DNA from: Dehalococcoidia bacterium
Lineage (GTDB): Bacteria > Chloroflexota > Dehalococcoidia > Bin125
Assembly: GCA_022822375.1 (NCBI GenBank)
Contig: JAJEBU010000058.1
Coordinates: 1-41,375, forward strand
DNA length: 41,375 nucleotides
Direction of reading: 5' to 3'
Position numbers and translations under genes: made by a program. Each line of letters opens with the position of its first letter. Positions within the stretch are counted from its first letter, which is position 1. The notes under the pieces were generated by a model. It was not told the origin of the DNA. It was given only the letters and a program-made list of their open reading frames with translations, and ran no database searches. Below are positions 17,725-27,077 of this stretch, in pieces.

Positions 17725-17760
17725 GGTGGCGGTTCCTTCGCAACTGTTCGATGCGGTGGG

Positions 17761-18237
17761 CTATGGCTGGAGGGTAACGAGCAGAATCTGAACCGGGAGC
17801 ATCAGCGCCATCAGGACAGCGAAGACGAGCGGGCCGCGATCGTTCAACGCGTCGGTGAGCTCGTCCGAGAGCTCGCCGGTCTTGCGCGCCTGCAGTGAGA
17901 GCAGGCGGACGCGGCGGATGCCGGCGAACATGCCCGGTACCAGCACAAACAACGACACCAGATAGAGCACCTCGACCGCCAGCAGCCAGCCGGTCTCGAT
18001 CGGATCGACGGCCTCGGCGCGGATCCCCCAGATCGCGCCGACGACGCCCGTCGCGATGATGCCTGGCAGCAGCAGCCGCGTGTGCGCGCGATCGGCCGAG
18101 CGGAAGAGCACATCGCGCTCCAGCGCGTCGTCGGTCTGCCAGGCGCGGGTCAGCGCGAGCGTCAGCGCGGCGACGCCGCCGCCAAAGGTCATCGCCGCCA
18201 GCGCGGTGAGGAAGCGGAAGATGTCGTCCTCGCTCAC
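17761..18237 (-). CDS. Four-helix integral membrane protein, unknown
   Basis: About 158 residues from a GTG at 18237, which has AAGGTGGAGG just upstream; a TTG at 18264 would overlap the end of pyrG. Four hydrophobic segments are visible: FLTALAAMTFGGGVAALTLA, LLLPGIIATGVVGAIWGI, LLAVEVLYLVSLFVLVPGMF and VFAVLMALMLPVQILLVTL. The cytoplasmic loop between the first two is charged. The arrangement is reminiscent of DUF2269-type membrane proteins, but I would not assign a function. Located between pyrG and transaldolase in the same orientation. Confidence 0.75.
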   Translation of the reverse strand: MSEDDIFRFLTALAAMTFGGGVAALTLALTRAWQTDDALERDVLFRSADRAHTRLLLPGIIATGVVGAIWGIRAEAVDPIETGWLLAVEVLYLVSLFVLVPGMFAGIRRVRLLSLQARKTGELSDELTDALNDRGPLVFAVLMALMLPVQILLVTLQP

Positions 18238-18250
18238 GGCGCCTCCACCT

Positions 18251-19972
18251 TCAGCCTTCCGCAACTCGCCCGGCCAGGGTGTGCAAGGCGGACGGCCGCG
18301 GCGCCGCGGCGCCGACGGGATGCCGAAGCGCCGTTTCGGACTCGGCCAGGACGCTGTCGATGAAGCCGAGGAAGAGCGGGTGCGAGCGTTGCGGTCTGCT
18401 CTTCAGTTCGGGGTGAAACTGCGATCCGATCATGAAGGGATGGTCGCCGACCTCAGCGATCTCGACCAGCGCGCCGTCTCGCGAGGTTCCGCTGGCGACG
18501 AGGCCGGCGTCCTCGAAGCGATCGCGGTAGCGTGGGTTGAACTCCCAGCGGTGACGGTGCCGCTCGTTGGCGATGTCCGATCCGTACAACGCCTGCGCGC
18601 GAGACTCGGGCTGCAGCTGGCAGGGATACATGCCCAGCCGCATCGTGCCGCCCAGCTGGGTCAACTCGCGCTGGTCGTCGAGCAGGGCGATCACGGGGTT
18701 GGACGTCTGCGGGTCTGCTTCGGTCGTGTTGGCGTCCGCCAGCTGGAGGCGGTCGCGGGCGAAGGCGATGACCATGTTCTGCATGCCCCGGCAGAGGCCC
18801 AGATAGGGAATGCGCTGCTCGAGGGCGAAGCGCGCGACGCCGATCTCACCCTCGATGCCGCGTTCGCCGAAGCCGCCTGGCACGATCACGCCGTCCACGT
18901 CAGCGAGCGCAGCGGCGATCTGCGGCTGGTCGGCGTGATCGAGGTCGTCGGACTGGATCCACTTGATCTCGATTCGTGCGGCGCGCTGGGCGCCGGCGTG
19001 GATCAGCGCCTCCTTGACCGAGAGATATGCATCGCGCAGCTCGACGTACTTGCCGGCGATCCCCACGCGGCAGACTCGCTCGGTCCGCGAGAGCCCGCCG
19101 GCCCATTCGGTCCAATCGTCGATCGAGCGTCCCGGCGCGCTGGGCCGGGCGGTCAACTGGAGCCGACTCAGGGTCAGCTCTGTCAGTCCGGCCTGCTCGA
19201 GCATGGAGGGCACCTGGTAGATCGAGTCGGCCGTTTCGAGCGTCATCACGGCTTCGGACGGGACATCGCAGAAGAGGGCGAGCTTGTTGGTGATGGATCG
19301 CTCGGCGGGTGCGTCGGTGCGGGAGATGATGACGTCGGGTTGGATGCCCATGCTGCGCAGCGTGCGCACCGAGTGCTGGGTGGGCTTGGTCTTCAGCTCG
19401 CCCGTGGCGGCCAGATAGAAGAGCGGCGTGACGTGGATGGCGAGCGTGCCCTCGCGCGGCTCTTCGTAGCGCATCTGCCGGATGGCCTCGAGGAACGCCT
19501 GCCCCTCGATGTCGCCGACCGTCCCGCCGACCTCCACGATCAGCACGTCCACGCCGGAATGCTCGGCCAGGCCGCGCACGCGCTCCTTGATCAGGTCGGT
19601 GACGTGCGGGACGGTTTGGATAGTCCCACCCAGATAGTCGCCACGCCGCTCGCGTTCGATCACCTCAGCGGAAATCTGGCCCATCGTGACCGATGAGGCG
19701 GCCGTCAAATCCTGGTCGAGGAAGCGCTCATAGTGGCCGAGGTCGAGGTCGGTCTCCGCGCCGTCATCGGTCACGTAGACCTCACCGTGCTGATACGGCG
19801 ACATCGTGCCCGGATCGACATTTAGGTATGGGTCGAGCTTCTGCACGGTGACCGAGAGCCCGCGCGATTGGAGGAGTCGGCCGAGCGAGGCGGTGGCGAT
19901 GCCCTTGCCGACGGAGCTGATCACCCCGCCGGTGATGAAGATGTACTTCGGGCGATGCTCTGCCACGCTCAA
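18251..19972 (-). CDS. pyrG: CTP synthase
   Basis: Makes CTP from UTP, ATP and glutamine, the last step of pyrimidine nucleotide synthesis. The 573-residue protein has the synthetase domain (KYIFITGGVISSVGKG, then KLDPYLNVDPGTMSPYQHGE) and the class I glutaminase domain with the oxyanion PGGFGERG, the nucleophile Cys in GLCRGMQ and the His/Glu pair in QFHPEL. Arg after the Cys replaces the usual Leu of GICLGMQ. The C-terminal tail (about 30 residues) is slightly longer than in E. coli. Its start overlaps the stop of the MoaD-like gene by four bases. Confidence 0.97.
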   Translation of the reverse strand: MSVAEHRPKYIFITGGVISSVGKGIATASLGRLLQSRGLSVTVQKLDPYLNVDPGTMSPYQHGEVYVTDDGAETDLDLGHYERFLDQDLTAASSVTMGQISAEVIERERRGDYLGGTIQTVPHVTDLIKERVRGLAEHSGVDVLIVEVGGTVGDIEGQAFLEAIRQMRYEEPREGTLAIHVTPLFYLAATGELKTKPTQHSVRTLRSMGIQPDVIISRTDAPAERSITNKLALFCDVPSEAVMTLETADSIYQVPSMLEQAGLTELTLSRLQLTARPSAPGRSIDDWTEWAGGLSRTERVCRVGIAGKYVELRDAYLSVKEALIHAGAQRAARIEIKWIQSDDLDHADQPQIAAALADVDGVIVPGGFGERGIEGEIGVARFALEQRIPYLGLCRGMQNMVIAFARDRLQLADANTTEADPQTSNPVIALLDDQRELTQLGGTMRLGMYPCQLQPESRAQALYGSDIANERHRHRWEFNPRYRDRFEDAGLVASGTSRDGALVEIAEVGDHPFMIGSQFHPELKSRPQRSHPLFLGFIDSVLAESETALRHPVGAAAPRPSALHTLAGRVAEG

Positions 19973-20232
19973 CGAGCAGCCCGCTCCTGTTCTGATCCGC
20001 CCTGGATGTTGACCAGCAGGTCGACCTCGTCGCCGTCCTGCAGCGGGTCGTCGGCCTGGGCCTGCACAGAGTTGATCACGACGGCGATCGCCTCTTGATC
20101 CTGCGCGGAGAACTCCTCGGCATCGAGGATGTGCTGGGCGGTGATGCCTTCAAACCAGTCGACGGTGAGGTTGGACTGCTTGGACCTGGAGAGAGGCACC
20201 AGTGTCATGAACAGCTTGACGCGGATCGCCAT
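19969..20232 (-). CDS. MoaD/ThiS-like beta-grasp protein with a tail after Gly-Gly
   Basis: 87-residue protein resembling MoaD/ThiS sulfur carriers: N-terminal VKLFMTLVPLS, a central helix region, and the conserved end DGDEVDLLVNIQGG. In carriers the Gly-Gly is the C-terminus, where the thiocarboxylate forms; here eight residues (SEQERAAR) follow. Processing by a JAMM-type protease would be needed for carrier function, or it is not a sulfur carrier. It overlaps pyrG by four bases (ATGA) and follows the unknown gene at 20266. No molybdopterin or thiamine genes are near. Confidence 0.72.
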   Translation of the reverse strand: MAIRVKLFMTLVPLSRSKQSNLTVDWFEGITAQHILDAEEFSAQDQEAIAVVINSVQAQADDPLQDGDEVDLLVNIQGGSEQERAAR

Positions 20233-20265
20233 ACGGGACTCCCTCGCTGACTGCTGCTGAGTGTA

Positions 20266-21141
20266 TCAATGGCCGACCGAGAGACTGTCCACCGCTTCAC
20301 GCAGGAATCCCGCCGCGGAGTTGCGCACGCCGGGATGGTTGGGCTGTCCGCCCATCGGGTAGGGAAACAGCGTCGCGCAGCGCGAGAGTGAGATCGCTGC
20401 CGCCTGCGCCGACGGCGCGGCCGGTGAGCTGGTTGCCGAGCTGGTTGCACGGCCATGCTCTCGCCAGAACGCGGCGGCTTCGCCCCAGTTCGCAGCCAGC
20501 GCCTGGATGTCGTAGGCGAACCGTTGTGGCTCCAGTTCGACCGCGCTGTCCAGCTGCTCGATCAGCAGTGTCATCCAATCGATCCCGATACCGACTGAAT
20601 CCTGCCAGGCGGTGGCCGCAGCGGACGCCCATTGCGTGGCATCGGGGCTGCTTGACCGCTCCAGCGTGATCAGCTGCAGGCGCCCATCGCGCAGCGCGGA
20701 CTCCGCGAGCCAGGGTGAGACCTGTTCGGTCATTGGTCCGTCGCGGCGCCAGGCCTGACGCTCATCGTCGACGCCGACGATCAGCCCCCAGGTCGGACCG
20801 AAGGCGGACTCTCCGACGCCGAAGACTGCGGCGGCCCGGCCGCGTTGCAGCTCCGAGCGCAGGCGGCGACGCGCTCGGAAGCGGTCGACGCGGTTCGGCC
20901 GCTCGCGGTCGACCACTCGGGCCCGCGCCCCCAACGCAGACAGTCCTCCCGCCAGGGAGGGCGGCAGTGAGCGCTCGTCGGGCGGCCGGTAGCTCAGGCC
21001 GGTGACGCCGCCGACGACATGGCTCGGGATCGGGTGGAGCAGCGCGCTGAGGCAGCCGATCAGCGGCGACCAGTGGTACTCGTAGCGGGTCTCGATGAAT
21101 GCCTGCACGGCGGCTCCTGCGCTGGCGGTCAGGATACGCAT
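20266..21141 (-). CDS. Unknown protein with possible C39/BtrH_N-like fold
   Basis: About 291 residues from an ATG at 21141; the longer reading to 21219 crosses into the M16 peptidase gene and is rejected. The N-terminal half (YHWSPLIGCLSALLHPIP, then GGVTGLSYRP and FGPTWGLIVGVDDE) is loosely like BtrH_N or C39-type papain-fold domains, in which an N-terminal Cys and a later His act; a Cys is present but the expected His before the VGxDD strand is not. The C-terminal half is mostly helical (WGEAAAFWREHGRA). No signal peptide. Diverges from the M16 peptidase across only 40 bases. The family match is tentative. Confidence 0.6.
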   Translation of the reverse strand: MRILTASAGAAVQAFIETRYEYHWSPLIGCLSALLHPIPSHVVGGVTGLSYRPPDERSLPPSLAGGLSALGARARVVDRERPNRVDRFRARRRLRSELQRGRAAAVFGVGESAFGPTWGLIVGVDDERQAWRRDGPMTEQVSPWLAESALRDGRLQLITLERSSSPDATQWASAAATAWQDSVGIGIDWMTLLIEQLDSAVELEPQRFAYDIQALAANWGEAAAFWREHGRATSSATSSPAAPSAQAAAISLSRCATLFPYPMGGQPNHPGVRNSAAGFLREAVDSLSVGH

Positions 21142-21181
21142 GGACGCCGCGCAGGTATGCTGTGCGGCTGAGGAGCACGCT

Positions 21182-22501
<1,320 letters not shown>

Positions 22502-22510
22502 GACGACGCA

Positions 22511-23200
22511 ATGACCACCATGGACGATGTCCGCGCAACGCTCATCTTGCTGCCCGGCCAGCCGATCCCAGACGGCGCTGATGGAGCGAGCGCGATCGTC
22601 TACGTGCCCGACGCGGAGGCGCTCGAGCAGTCGAGCCGGGAAGTCGACGCCGCGCTGGAGCTGGGTCCGCCGCTCTACATCGCGCTGCCGCCGCTCGCGG
22701 AAGGATCGCTGAAGCGCTACCTCGAGCCGCTGCTGCTGCCGGGTGTCACTGGCGTCGCATCGCGCCCGCCGCAGAGCGTCGATCAGTTGCGCTACGTCGA
22801 GAGCTTGCTGGAAGAGCTGGAAATCCGTAACGGGATTCGTCCTGGATTGACCGCGATGGCCGTCGGCTTCGAGGAGCCGCGTGCGCTGACGATCATGGCC
22901 GACGCGCTGCAGGCGATGCGCGACTCGGCTGATCGCATGACCTGGATCGCCTTCAACCACGTCGAACTCGCCGAGACGCTGGGTGTCGCGCCGTACAGTG
23001 GCACGATCGTGGCGGCGTCGGCGCACGTCGTCGTGACGGCGGCGGCCTTCGGCCTGCCCGTCGTCTACGACGATCCCGACCAGGCCGAGTACGCAGCGGA
23101 GCTCGGATTCCGCGGCTGCGCGACCATTGAGACATCTGACATGGCACGGCTGCGCGGCATCTTCGCCCAGCCTGAGCCGACGCAAGAGGAGGACGCGTAG
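22511..23200 (+). CDS. CitE/HpcH-like protein, apparently degenerate paralogue
   Basis: 229 residues whose second half follows the pattern of HpcH/HpaI aldolases and of its downstream neighbour: GLTAMAVGFEEPRAL aligns with the neighbour's KIAAWIENAHAV, WIAFNHVELAETLGVAP with CVGGEDYAVSIGV, and GFRGCATIETSDM with GFLGKFCIHPDQL. In these places the metal-binding Asp and the Lys/His-Pro signature are lost, and the N-terminal DLEDSV motif is not seen. It could be a non-catalytic partner subunit of the next gene. Its TAG stop overlaps the next GTG (taGTG), implying tight coupling. The family call is by hand alignment and moderate. Confidence 0.6.
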   Translation: MTTMDDVRATLILLPGQPIPDGADGASAIVYVPDAEALEQSSREVDAALELGPPLYIALPPLAEGSLKRYLEPLLLPGVTGVASRPPQSVDQLRYVESLLEELEIRNGIRPGLTAMAVGFEEPRALTIMADALQAMRDSADRMTWIAFNHVELAETLGVAPYSGTIVAASAHVVVTAAAFGLPVVYDDPDQAEYAAELGFRGCATIETSDMARLRGIFAQPEPTQEEDA

Positions 23201-24090
23201 TGGCTGCGATCGTGATGCGAACCATGCTGTCGGTGCCTGGCATCCGCGAGCGCTTCATCGAGAAAGCCCGCGACGCGGCGGCCGACGTGCTCTGCTTCGA
23301 CCTCGAAGACTCCGTCGCGTGGGATGACAAGCCCAGCGCACGGGCGCTGCTGGGACGCGTCCTGCCCGACTTTCCCAAGCGCGGGCGCCAGGTCTTCGTC
23401 CGCACCAACGGATATGACACCGGCCTGATCGAGCAAGAGCTCGATGCGCTGGTGCAGCCCTGGCTCGACGGTGTGAGCGTCTCCAAGGTCGAACGCGCCC
23501 GCGACGTCCAGCGGATTGATGACTATCTCACCCTGCTCGAGCGCGCTCGCGGTCTGCCCGATGGACAGGTGAAGATCGCCGCCTGGATCGAGAACGCGCA
23601 TGCCGTCTCCAACGCCTACGAGATCTGCCACGCCTCCGAGCGGCTGGTCGGTGTCTGTGTCGGCGGTGAGGATTACGCGGTCAGCATCGGCGTGCGCCGC
23701 ACGAAGGGCGGCGCCGAGCTTGAACTCGCCCGCCGCAGCACGGTCAACGCTGCACACGCCGCCGGCATCGCCCCGCTCGACACACCCTGGACCGACATCC
23801 GAGATCCCGACGGCTTTGCAGACGAGCTCCGCCGCATGCGCGAGATCGGGTTCCTGGGTAAGTTCTGCATCCACCCCGACCAACTAGCTCCGGCCAACGA
23901 CGTGTTCACTCCGCCCCCGGCGGATGTCGAGTGGGCGCGCCGCGTCGTGAACGCCTACGACGAGGGCGTGGAGCAGAACCTGGGAGCGGTCGCGCTGGAT
24001 GGTCAGATGATCGACAAGCCGGTCCTCGAGCAAGCCGAGCACGTCCTGGCCCGCGCGGAGCAGATCGAGGTCATGGAGCAATCGCGGTAA
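23200..24090 (+). CDS. CitE-like lyase (HpcH/HpaI aldolase family)
   Basis: 296-residue TIM-barrel enzyme of the citrate lyase beta/malyl-CoA lyase group, which cleaves or forms 3-hydroxyacyl-CoA thioesters such as malyl-CoA or citramalyl-CoA. Seen are MRTMLSVPGIRERFIEKA, FDLEDSV, the CoA/carboxylate-binding RTNG (Arg69), the Mg ligand pair E131 (IENAHAV) and D158 (GGEDYAVSIG), and the signature GFLGKFCIHPDQ. All catalytic residues are present. The GTG start has AGAGGAGG seven bases upstream and overlaps the previous stop. Substrate is not determinable from sequence. Confidence 0.9.
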   Translation: MAAIVMRTMLSVPGIRERFIEKARDAAADVLCFDLEDSVAWDDKPSARALLGRVLPDFPKRGRQVFVRTNGYDTGLIEQELDALVQPWLDGVSVSKVERARDVQRIDDYLTLLERARGLPDGQVKIAAWIENAHAVSNAYEICHASERLVGVCVGGEDYAVSIGVRRTKGGAELELARRSTVNAAHAAGIAPLDTPWTDIRDPDGFADELRRMREIGFLGKFCIHPDQLAPANDVFTPPPADVEWARRVVNAYDEGVEQNLGAVALDGQMIDKPVLEQAEHVLARAEQIEVMEQSR

Positions 24091-24126
24091 CGGAGCGCTC
24101 GTTGGCGCGGACCGGCTGCCGATCGC

Positions 24127-24146
24127 GCTCAAGCTAGCTCAAGCTA
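24127..24146. repeat. Duplicated 10-mer at the convergent gene end
   Basis: GCTCAAGCTA occurs twice head to tail, covering the TAG stop of the minus-strand monooxygenase-like gene. Probably a slippage duplication. Confidence 0.6.
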
Positions 24147-25319
24147 CAAGCCGGGACGGACGGACATGCCGAGCTGATGCTGGCCACGGCGGATGTAGGC
24201 GGATTGTGTCTGGATCACGTGTTGGCTGGCGGTCTGGATGTCGCGCAAGAGACGTGCGAGCACGTTGTTGCTGTAGACCGCCGGTCCGCCGGCGTGCTCG
24301 TGGACCGTGCGCACGACATCTTCAGCCGCCTGGTGCGCCCAGCGCAGGGCGGCGCGGGCGCGGTCGTCCATCTGGACCGTGGCCTCCAATGAGTCGACCG
24401 GAGCGCTCAGCAGCTCGTCGAAGAGATGTTGGCCGTAGCCTTCCATCGCCTCGACCAGGGCGACGCAGCGTCCGAGGTCGGCCTGGAAATGCTGTTGCTC
24501 GGCGATGGAAGATCGCTGGCCGGTCCGTGTGTGCGCGGTGGCCTGAGTCGTGATCTCCTCGATCGCTCGCCTGGCCACACCGAGCGGGAATCCGTAGCCG
24601 GCCGCGGTCAGGAAGGTGACCGTCGGACGCGCCAGCCAGCCGTCGCCGCGCAGCGGTGGACGCTCGAAGCCGGCCAAGCACATCTCGTCGGGCACGAAGA
24701 CGTTGTCGTAGCGGTAGTGCGTCGACCCCGTGCCGCGCATGCCGAGCGTGTGCCAGGTGTCCTCGACCACCACGTCGGACTTCGGCGCAGCCGCGCACAG
24801 CAACGGCGGCGGTTTGCCCGGCTCCGGTTCCTGTCCAGTGATGCGCGACATCGAGAGCACGAAGTCCGAGTGATGAATACCCGACGCCCAGCCCCAGCGT
24901 CCGTTGACCATCCAGCCGCCGTCGACGCGCTCGGCCTCGCCCTCAGGCGCGATCGAGCCGCAGGTCACCGGCCAACGCGACGCGGCGTCGGCGAAGATGC
25001 GCTCTGCCACCGAGTCGGGCAGGCGAGACGCCAGCCAGGCCGACTCGTGCGCGCCAATCAGGGCGCACCAGCCGGCCGAGGAGTCGTGCGATGTGATCTC
25101 GGCGATCACCTGTGTCTGCAACACGGGGTGCGCACCGACGCCGCCCAGCTCCGTTGGCGAGCAGAGGCCGAAGACGCCGACCTCGCGCAGGGCCGCTTCG
25201 GTCGCGGGCGAGAGTTGGCGCAGCGCCTCGTTGGACTGAGACTCGGCGCGCAGCGTGCCGCCAATGGCATCAATCCGCTCGCGCCACTCGGCGATCTGCT
25301 GGGACAATGCTGCGTCCAT
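24144..25319 (-). CDS. Acyl-CoA-dehydrogenase-fold flavin monooxygenase (group D, HsaA-like)
   Basis: 391-residue protein with the acyl-CoA dehydrogenase type-2 fold found in two-component flavin monooxygenases such as HsaA and indole/aromatic hydroxylases. Features are LREVGVFGLCSPTELGG in the N-terminal helical domain, SSAGWCALIGAHESAW, the beta domain with GWMVNGRWGWASGIHHSDF and TWHTLGMRGTGSTHY, and the C-terminal helical domain ending in ASQHVIQTQSAYIRRGQ. The absence of the AEGTxEIQ motif separates it from true dehydrogenases. The ATG at 25319 has GGGAGA upstream. No reductase partner is seen nearby, so the substrate is unknown. Confidence 0.85.
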   Translation of the reverse strand: MDAALSQQIAEWRERIDAIGGTLRAESQSNEALRQLSPATEAALREVGVFGLCSPTELGGVGAHPVLQTQVIAEITSHDSSAGWCALIGAHESAWLASRLPDSVAERIFADAASRWPVTCGSIAPEGEAERVDGGWMVNGRWGWASGIHHSDFVLSMSRITGQEPEPGKPPPLLCAAAPKSDVVVEDTWHTLGMRGTGSTHYRYDNVFVPDEMCLAGFERPPLRGDGWLARPTVTFLTAAGYGFPLGVARRAIEEITTQATAHTRTGQRSSIAEQQHFQADLGRCVALVEAMEGYGQHLFDELLSAPVDSLEATVQMDDRARAALRWAHQAAEDVVRTVHEHAGGPAVYSNNVLARLLRDIQTASQHVIQTQSAYIRRGQHQLGMSVRPGL

Positions 25320-25448
25320 GCTGGGTCTCCCATCTTGGCTGGGGAATGTACGACGTGCCGTAGCACCGCTTGTTTCAGGCGCAATCGCGTTTTTCAGAAG
25401 CGTAGTGTGCAATCAGGCATGAGGAGGCAACCTGAAAGGGGGAACGCC

Positions 25449-26285
25449 ATGACGTTCCGATCCGCCGCCCTCATCCACAAGCGCCGCCAGCAGCCAAGGA
25501 AGCGCATCATCCCCGGAGTCGCATTGGCGGCCGCCACGATCATGGCGGCCGTCCTGTTGCTGGTCGTTCCAGGCGGCGCGCTAGCCGACGTGGGACATGA
25601 AGAGGCAGCCGCACCGATGGCCTGTGATGGCTTCGAGTCCCTCGTTGTAACCACAAACGCCACCGTCCCAATCCAGGAAGCGGCCCAATCATCAACGTCG
25701 GGCAACTGTGATGTCAATCTCGAAGTCCGCCAACTGCCTCTGGCCGCTGGAACCAACCCCTGTGTTGTCACCGCATTGCCTAGCCCGATGGGAGTCACTG
25801 GGGCGAAGGTACGGATTCGCTCGGAGGGTGAATGCGATGAAGTAGAGATCAACCTCACCACGAACGTCGGCGCTCCCCGGAGTGCTTCTCGTCACGCCCA
25901 ACAAGCGTCATCAGGCTATGCCTCAGCTTATGCAAAGATCGTCGGCGAAGATCCTGTTGGTATCGACATGTTCTACAACAAGTCGAAAGTTTCTTGGGAC
26001 TACACCTTGACAAGCGTGAGCAACGGACGGCATTACCCATCGGACTGGATTTGGTCGAGCGTCGTGTGGAGTGTAATGTCCCGCGCTTCCAGCTTGACCT
26101 GGCAGGGCAATACGAGCTACGAAGGCTACAACTATGTGAAGTTCAAGGCTGTTCAGTTCACCCAAGCTGAGACCAACACGACACTCAGGGCTAAGCCCGG
26201 CGGCGCATTCTCATGTGCGTTCAGCATTAGGTGGAAATGGAAGACGATCGGCATGGACCATCACACTGAATGTGATGTCGAGTGA
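25449..26285 (+). CDS. Secreted cysteine-rich protein, unknown
   Basis: 278 residues. A positively charged start (HKRRQQPRKR) and a long hydrophobic helix (VALAAATIMAAVLLLVVP) end in an ALA-D signal-peptidase site, so it is exported. The mature part has six cysteines (in MACDG, GNCDV, NPCVV, GECDE, FSCAF, TECDV), consistent with disulfides, and many Trp, Ser, Thr and Tyr residues. I do not recognise the family. AAAGGGGG lies upstream of the ATG; an upstream in-frame ATG at 25419 is less well placed. It looks less GC-rich than its neighbours and is followed by three small membrane proteins, possibly one accessory unit. Confidence 0.75.
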   Translation: MTFRSAALIHKRRQQPRKRIIPGVALAAATIMAAVLLLVVPGGALADVGHEEAAAPMACDGFESLVVTTNATVPIQEAAQSSTSGNCDVNLEVRQLPLAAGTNPCVVTALPSPMGVTGAKVRIRSEGECDEVEINLTTNVGAPRSASRHAQQASSGYASAYAKIVGEDPVGIDMFYNKSKVSWDYTLTSVSNGRHYPSDWIWSSVVWSVMSRASSLTWQGNTSYEGYNYVKFKAVQFTQAETNTTLRAKPGGAFSCAFSIRWKWKTIGMDHHTECDVE

Positions 26286-26347
26286 CTCGCCCGCCGTGGC
26301 AGCGGTGCTCAGTCGCCGCTGCCGCGCCTGCAGAAAGTCGGCTCATC

Positions 26348-26581
26348 ATGAATCTCCCGTGGACGGACCAGCGCAGATTGACCGATGCCATCTTCGTGTT
26401 GGCTCTCGCGGTTTGGCTTACGTCGCTCGCCACGATGATGTGGATTGGCTACATGATTGCTCCAGTGTCGATTCCACTGTTCATCGTCGGTCTGATCGGC
26501 CGCTGTACGTGGCGACGGGCCGTTCTGGCAACGATGGGTTTGAGCTGGGCGGGCTGGATGCTGTGGATTGCACTGGGCTAA
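26348..26581 (+). CDS. Small membrane protein 1 of a tandem triplet
   Basis: 77 residues from the ATG at 26348. Hydrophobic segments are AIFVLALAVWLTSLATMMWIG and, after the PVSIPLFIVGLIG stretch, a basic RCTWRRA turn and AVLATMGLSWAGWMLWIAL. No family recognised. The pattern PVxxPxxxxxxx-basic-hydrophobic end is shared with the next two genes. Confidence 0.55.
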   Translation: MNLPWTDQRRLTDAIFVLALAVWLTSLATMMWIGYMIAPVSIPLFIVGLIGRCTWRRAVLATMGLSWAGWMLWIALG

Positions 26582-26810
26582 GTTTGTTCTGGGCAGTCGC
26601 GAGAGATGGGCTGAAGCCTCATTCTGGCTTGGACTCATGATGATTGCCGGGGCAGTCCTGGGCGGCTACACCTATGGCATCGAGATCGCTGCCTTTGTCC
26701 CCGTGCCGTTCACCCTCGCCGCAGCGCTGGACCGGTCCCGATGGCGAATCGGGTTAGCGCTCGCGGTTTGGTGCGCCTGGTTCACGGCCCTCGCGTTCAT
26801 TGTCGGATAG
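26568..26810 (+). CDS. Small membrane protein 2 of a tandem triplet
   Basis: Up to 80 residues from a TTG at 26568 overlapping the previous gene by 14 bases; a later ATG pair near 26637 would give 57 residues. Segments: FWLGLMMIAGAVLGGYTYGI, then FVPVPFTLAAALDRSRWRIG and LALAVWCAWFTALAFIV. The PVPF motif, basic turn and hydrophobic end match its neighbours, suggesting gene duplication. Start uncertain. Confidence 0.5.
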   Translation: MHWAKFVLGSRERWAEASFWLGLMMIAGAVLGGYTYGIEIAAFVPVPFTLAAALDRSRWRIGLALAVWCAWFTALAFIVG

Positions 26811-26825
26811 AGACTGGGACGACTC

Positions 26826-27068
26826 ATGGACAAGCCACCTCGCTCCCGACGCCGTCGATGGACTTCGACGCTCCTGATCATCCTCGGCTGGCTCATGGCG
26901 ATCTTCGGCCTGCTGACCGCTTTCAGCGGCTTCGGGTTTCCCTTTCTGATTCTTTGCCCAGTGCCATTTCTGATCGGGGCGTATCTCGTGCCAACCAAGG
27001 CTCGCTTCGCTCACGCGGCCCTCATCACGGCCTGCGGGCTCACCGGGCTCGGCTTCGTGCTGCTGTAG
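26826..27068 (+). CDS. Small membrane protein 3 of a tandem triplet
   Basis: 80 residues from the ATG at 26826. A very basic N-terminus (KPPRSRRRRW) is followed by STLLIILGWLMAIFGLLTAF, FPFLILCPVPFLIGAYLVP, a basic KARFAH turn and AALITACGLTGLGFVLL. It shares CPVPFLI/FVPVPFTL with gene 2. No function can be assigned. A tandem hairpin repeat follows its stop. Confidence 0.6.
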   Translation: MDKPPRSRRRRWTSTLLIILGWLMAIFGLLTAFSGFGFPFLILCPVPFLIGAYLVPTKARFAHAALITACGLTGLGFVLL

Positions 27069-27077
27069 GAGATCGTG

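Noticed and set aside
18056-19696. 546-residue plus-strand ORF opposite pyrG
   Set aside because: Shadow of the CTP synthase gene; composition biased and no ribosome site or domain.
24426-25448. Long 5' extension of the secreted-protein ORF
   Set aside because: Runs opposite the monooxygenase-like gene; the signal peptide and ribosome site place the real start at 25449.
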